Below are positions 7,009-9,340 of a DNA stretch of 9,340 nt, piece after piece. The position numbers and the translations under genes were made by a program. The notes below the pieces were generated by a model, which saw nothing but the letters and a program-made list of their open reading frames with translations, searched no databases and was not told where the DNA came from. Source of the DNA: JAAFGT01 sp041485165 (lineage in GTDB: Bacteria > Acidobacteriota > Terriglobia > Acidiferrales > UBA7541); contig JBGPJC010000133.1 of assembly GCA_041485165.1 (NCBI GenBank), forward strand, positions 1 through 9,340, in the 5' to 3' direction. The first letter of the stretch is position 1, and each line of letters begins with the position of its first letter.

Positions 7009-7497
7009 ATGATCAGCTCTCTTGGATTCCTTACCCAATTCAAATACGATGACCGTGTGAAGAACACCGGATTGCAATCGGCTGACCACGAACAAGGCGC
7101 AATACGGGCATTCGTCCAGCGGGACAAACAGGAGCGATTGCTGGGCTTTCTAGCGAATCCTAAGAATCGGAGGAAGTTTACGGAGTCACTCGCACATTTT
7201 CGTTGGTTTGATCAAAGATTTGCGACTCCCATACCGTCGAAAGTAGACCCGAAACTCAAGCTTTGGGAAAGGCACGTCCAGGGAATCGAAAACATCTATC
7301 GTTTGTTGAAATCAAAAGGCGCTGGGCTGAACTGCTGGGTCATTTCGGAGGATCTTGAAATAGACGGGCGGGAACTGGATTTGAGAGCGGCACTCGAACA
7401 CGTGAATGGCAGGCAAATCGGAACGATTCTGTCGTGTGTTCCCGGAAAACTAGCATATTTCGAGAGTGAAGATGAAACACTCCTCCTCACTAGATAA
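7009..7497 (+). CDS. Hypothetical protein, 162 residues, lower GC than its neighbours
   Basis: I do not recognise the family with confidence. The product is a soluble-looking 162-residue protein with no signal peptide or membrane segment. The N-terminal half is charged and probably helical (for example AFVQRDKQERLLGFLANPKNRRKF, about 34-57). The C-terminal part contains CWVISEDLEIDGRELDLRAALEHV (109-132) and a more hydrophobic block, GTILSCVPGKLAYFE (138-152), which looks like a compact alpha/beta unit. Two TAG stops directly precede the ATG at 7009. No ribosome binding site is visible before it, and GTG at 7057 is an alternative start. G+C is 117 of 240 bases (49%) at 7081-7320, clearly below the protease genes. 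It is the only complete plus-strand gene, opposed to tig and convergent with the yjjX-like gene. Recent acquisition is possible. Confidence 0.75.
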   Translation: MISSLGFLTQFKYDDRVKNTGLQSADHEQGAIRAFVQRDKQERLLGFLANPKNRRKFTESLAHFRWFDQRFATPIPSKVDPKLKLWERHVQGIENIYRLLKSKGAGLNCWVISEDLEIDGRELDLRAALEHVNGRQIGTILSCVPGKLAYFESEDETLLLTR

Positions 7498-7633
7498 TTC
7501 TGATTCCCACCAACTATTAGGGCGGGTGGCGAAGTCTCTCAGTCGTGCCCCGGTTCGCAACCCTTCACAGTGCCTTGCTCGGACACGGGTCATTAACACC
7601 CACTACATGTAGACTTTTTTGCTTCTGCTTTCC

Positions 7634-7653
7634 AAAATACACGCGTCCGTGTA
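7634..7653 (-). terminator. Candidate intrinsic terminator downstream of the yjjX-like gene
   Basis: On the minus strand, TACACG pairs with CGTGTA around the four-base loop GACG, followed directly by TTTT. It lies about 114 bases past the stop of the yjjX-like gene. The stem is short (six pairs) and the T-run is only four, so it would be a weak terminator. It may act together with the much stronger hairpin at 7683-7713. Confidence 0.35.
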
Positions 7654-7682
7654 GTTGGAGTGGCGATGTTGAGACCGCAAAG

Positions 7683-7713
7683 GCGAGAGGTCGCAGCGGC
7701 CGCGACCTCTCGC
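7683..7713. repeat. Perfect 12-bp inverted repeat (strong hairpin) between convergent genes
   Basis: GCGAGAGGTCGC and GCGACCTCTCGC are exact reverse complements separated by seven bases. The stem is very stable. It lies in the 269-bp gap between the convergent hypothetical gene and the yjjX-like gene, 54 bases past the latter's stop. On the minus strand it is followed by CCTTTGCGG, so the T-run is poor. It could end or stabilise the 3' ends of both transcripts, or be one copy of a dispersed palindromic element. No second copy is visible in this window. Confidence 0.6.
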
Positions 7714-7766
7714 ACTCAAAGGCCTTCGGGCTGCCCACAGCTTGCCTGCCAGCCAAGCATGAGGAT

Positions 7767-8360
7767 TTAACCCCAGCGGTACAGCCCGGCGTTGAAAAAC
7801 GGGGCGAAAGCACTGACTACCGCGGTGCGGAAGGCATCCTGCCGGGTAATTAGATTGCTGCTGAGCACGCCCCACGCGCCCTGTGCGTTGCGGATGCCCT
7901 GTGCTCCCGCGAACGCGTCAATGGCCTCGGAAAGATCCGTGCCCTGATCTACGACGCTTGCGGCCAGCGCATCGGGGAGGGGAATGCCACCGGCCTGGCC
8001 GAAGGCGCCGCGGCCGGAGAGGTCGCAGACGTAGGCCCAACTGACCAGGAAGACCAGCCGGCCCGAGCCGGGAGATTGCTCCGGCAGGACATCGAGCCCG
8101 CCTTCGAGACCGACGAAATAGCTCCACGGCTCGCCCTGTTGGCGGGCTTTGCCGAGGAGTGTCTCGGCGCGTTGCCGCGCCCCGGCCATAATCTCATCGC
8201 GGGAGAGTGGAGTGGGGCGGACGCCGCTCTCCACCTCGACGCCGACCACCTCGAACTGGGCGTCGCCATCCAGCGTGGGGCCAACCACGCTGATCGCCTC
8301 CCAGACGGCGTTCAGCTTGGGCCGGCGTGTGCTCCCTACGGCGATGTAGACCTTTTTCAT
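7767..8360 (-). CDS. yjjX: YjjX-family (DUF84) inosine/xanthosine triphosphatase-like protein
   Basis: Members of this family hydrolyse non-canonical nucleotides such as ITP and XTP, keeping deaminated purines out of nucleic acids. The 197-residue product matches the family along its length: GSTRRPKLNAV at 9-19 (nucleotide-binding N-terminus), VESGVRPTPLSRDEIMAGARQRA at 43-65, the acidic VGLEGGLD at 83-90, and QGAWGVLSSNLITRQDAF with the FAPFFNAGLY end at 160-194. E. coli YjjX has the corresponding blocks (VESGV, GARNR, EAGID, GAIGV, LSPFHNAVY). The product is somewhat longer than the E. coli protein. The ATG at 8360 has only a weak upstream GTGA. It lies 98 bases downstream of tRNA-Gly on the same strand. 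The family call is firm. The exact substrate is inferred from relatives. Confidence 0.9.
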   Translation of the reverse strand: MKKVYIAVGSTRRPKLNAVWEAISVVGPTLDGDAQFEVVGVEVESGVRPTPLSRDEIMAGARQRAETLLGKARQQGEPWSYFVGLEGGLDVLPEQSPGSGRLVFLVSWAYVCDLSGRGAFGQAGGIPLPDALAASVVDQGTDLSEAIDAFAGAQGIRNAQGAWGVLSSNLITRQDAFRTAVVSAFAPFFNAGLYRWG

Positions 8361-8383
8361 TTCACTTCACGGGCCGAGGCGAG

Positions 8384-8411
8384 AATCTAGCACGACGGGC
8401 GGGGATTGCAA
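8384..8411 (-). promoter_or_regulatory. Weak promoter candidate for the yjjX-like gene
   Basis: TTGCAA (8411-8406) and TAGATT (8389-8384) on the minus strand are 16 bp apart, each matching four of six consensus bases, and end 23 bases before the ATG. Read-through from the tRNA promoter is an equally good explanation for expression. Confidence 0.28.
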
Positions 8412-8458
8412 GTTCCTTGCCGAGTAGGGAGGAAAAGCACGGACGGAAAAGGGGGAAA

Positions 8459-8532
8459 TGGAGCGACCGAGGGGAATCGAACCCCCGCCTACAGCTTGGC
8501 AAGCTGTCGTTCAACCACTAAACTACGGTCGC
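8459..8532 (-). tRNA. tRNA-Gly (anticodon GCC), CCA encoded
   Basis: The minus strand folds as a full cloverleaf. The acceptor GCGACCG pairs with CGGTCGC, and there is a D-arm with AGTGGTT. The anticodon stem ACAGC/GCTGT encloses the loop TTGCCAA with anticodon GCC, and the T-arm is GGGG-TTCGATT-CCCC. A T discriminator and encoded CCA follow. The mature tRNA without CCA spans 8462-8532. It decodes GGC and GGU glycine codons. A promoter-like pair lies just upstream. I saw no duplicated 3' end elsewhere in the window, so there is no sign that it serves as an integration site here. Confidence 0.97.
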
Positions 8533-8564
8533 TTCGGCGCCAGGACGTGCAGGGCCGCACATTT

Positions 8565-8594
8565 CTTATAGCACGGCCGCCGCCGCCCGGACAA
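8565..8594 (-). promoter_or_regulatory. Probable promoter of the tRNA-Gly gene
   Basis: On the minus strand, TTGTCC (8594-8589) and TATAAG (8570-8565) are separated by 18 bp. The -10 matches five and the -35 four of six consensus bases. Transcription would begin near 8558, about 26 bases before the tRNA 5' end, a normal leader for RNase P processing. Confidence 0.5.
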
Positions 8595-8671
8595 GACGGG
8601 ACGCCGCCGCACACGTCTACACCGCGGCGGGAGCATCTGCCGCGTGGCGCGTGGATGGCAGCCGAGAAAGC

Positions 8672-8872
8672 CTAGTCGACTTCCAGGATCCTGGTGGCGC
8701 GCACAACCGGCGACTTCTTCTGCCGTATGGCGAAGCGCTTTGCCTTATCGCGATCGATGTAGACGCGGGCGAACCTCTCCCCGTCGCGATAGAAGATAGT
8801 CACTTGCCAATGGTGGTGCTTGCGCCGCTTGTCTTTTCCGAGCTTACTTTTCTTCCGCATTTTTTTGGGCAT
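8672..8872 (-). CDS. Small, strongly basic hypothetical protein (66 residues)
   Basis: From ATG 8872 the product is 66 residues. It has a Lys/Arg-rich N-terminus (MPKKMRKKSKLGKDKRRKHHH, residues 1-21) followed by what looks like two strands and a helix: WQVTIFYRDGERFARVYIDRDKAKRFAIRQKK. The end is a strand-like VVRATRILEV. The basic head suggests binding to nucleic acid or the ribosome, but I do not recognise a named family. GGAG lies 11 bases before the ATG, and a second ATG (8860) is also possible. An upstream TTG at 8917 would extend it but looks worse. It lies 139 bases upstream of tRNA-Gly on the same strand. Orderly composition and a ribosome binding site favour a real gene over a chance frame. 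Confidence 0.68.
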   Translation of the reverse strand: MPKKMRKKSKLGKDKRRKHHHWQVTIFYRDGERFARVYIDRDKAKRFAIRQKKSPVVRATRILEVD

Positions 8873-8917
8873 AAGTTTGGCGGCTCCACTATCCCTAATA
8901 TCGCCGGGGCTGCGCAA

Positions 8918-9296
8918 GTCATTAGTTGGGAGTTAACTCTGCAGCATACAGTGGAAGGGCTTGGAGAGCAGCTGGAATCGCCGCGCTCCCCGGGCTGCGA
9001 CACGTAACGCCCCGGCTGTTGCGAGAAAGGACAATTGCTTCAAGATTGTGGCCCCGCGCGCCGGGCTTCTTCGTACAATTCTGTGGGGCGAAGCATCCGC
9101 AGTACGCGGGTGTAGCGGGTGGAAATCAGCGTCTGCCGCGGTAACTTTCTTCTCCAGGTTTCGTCTAAAGAAGTGTACCTGTTTGGGGCGCACCTGGCTG
9201 GGGGCCGGTTCGCAAGGGGAACGATACCGGGAACTTTTGACTCTCATGGATCGTTTCTAAAGGGTGAGAGCGCAAGAGAAATTAGGGATAACGGAC
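8918..9296. other. Stretch without a convincing gene
   Basis: These 379 bases have several overlapping frames of about 70-120 codons on both strands. None has protein-like composition, a ribosome binding site or a recognisable motif. Visible items are a 10-bp palindrome GAGTTAACTC (8930-8939), an isolated TACAAT at 9074-9079 without a good -35, and an imperfect stem near 9205-9230 (CCGG with CCGG). A weak TTGACT...TAAAGG pair (15-bp spacing) lies before the gene starting at 9297. No known structured RNA was recognised. Confidence 0.5.
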
Positions 9297-9340
9297 ATGA
9301 AGACACGCTTGCATGGAAAGATCAAAGTGGAAAGCCTGCG
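9297..9340 (+). CDS. Start of an unidentified plus-strand gene (cut by the window edge)
   Basis: An ATG at 9297 is preceded by AGGGA with eight bases of spacing, the best ribosome binding site on the plus strand of this window. Only 14 codons are visible (MKTRLHGKIKVESL), all open, which is too few to name a product. A weak TTGACT element lies about 55 bases upstream. The call rests on the ribosome binding site and on the end of the gene-free stretch. Confidence 0.42.
   Translation, partial: MKTRLHGKIKVESL

Noticed and set aside
5795..7012. A 405-codon plus-strand frame opposite tig
   Set aside because: It is a mirror of tig codon bias and runs through the tig promoter region. The tig product has clear family signatures.
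7549..7563. A tRNA T-arm-like sequence (GGTTCGCAACC) that might mark a tRNA remnant or attachment site
   Set aside because: No acceptor, anticodon or D-arm can be built around it, and it does not match the 3' end of the nearby tRNA-Gly.
7607..7620. Short palindrome CTACATGTAG followed by six T residues, as a terminator of the plus-strand gene
   Set aside because: With a loop, the stem is only three pairs, too weak for intrinsic termination, and the gene ends 110 bases earlier.
8933..9247. A 104-codon minus-strand frame in the gene-poor stretch
   Set aside because: Composition is Arg/Ser/Pro-heavy without structure, no ribosome binding site is visible, and competing frames overlap it on the other strand.
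1..9340. CRISPR arrays, transposase or phage genes, toxin-antitoxin pairs, rRNA
   Set aside because: No regularly spaced direct repeats, no matching protein motifs and no rRNA-like sequence were seen on either strand.

Overview
The window is GC-rich chromosomal DNA from a free-living bacterium. Protein style and gene order look most like Acidobacteriota. This is inference from memory of those families, without a database search. Nearly all the coding capacity is on the minus strand.

Layout by coordinate: the 5' part of rho (transcription terminator, cut by the window edge, 1-692); lon (880-3288); clpX (3308-4558); clpP (4729-5349); tig, trigger factor (5399-6670). In transcription order this is tig-clpP-clpX-lon-rho. 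The first four genes form the classic ATP-dependent protease and chaperone operon also seen in E. coli. A good sigma70-type promoter (TTGACG, 17-bp spacer, TATACT) lies about 150 bp upstream of tig on the minus strand and probably drives the cluster. Trigger factor folds nascent chains at the ribosome exit. ClpXP and Lon degrade damaged or tagged proteins. Rho ends transcription and sits last, after a 187-bp gap with a hairpin and a small upstream reading frame.

The next part (6671-8360) holds the tig regulatory region, one plus-strand hypothetical gene of lower GC (7009-7497), a hairpin-rich gap, and a minus-strand yjjX-like house-cleaning NTPase (7767-8360). Beyond it, also on the minus strand, are a tRNA-Gly(GCC) with encoded CCA (8459-8532) and a short, very basic conserved-looking protein gene (8672-8872). 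The last 420 bases hold no convincing complete gene. A plausible start of a plus-strand gene with a good ribosome binding site appears at 9297.

The core of the window is ordinary housekeeping. Second looks are most worthwhile at the rho leader, the clpP-clpX gap, the low-GC plus-strand gene with its flanking hairpins, and the small basic protein. I found no convincing new multi-gene system, no CRISPR array, no mobile-element gene and no rRNA.
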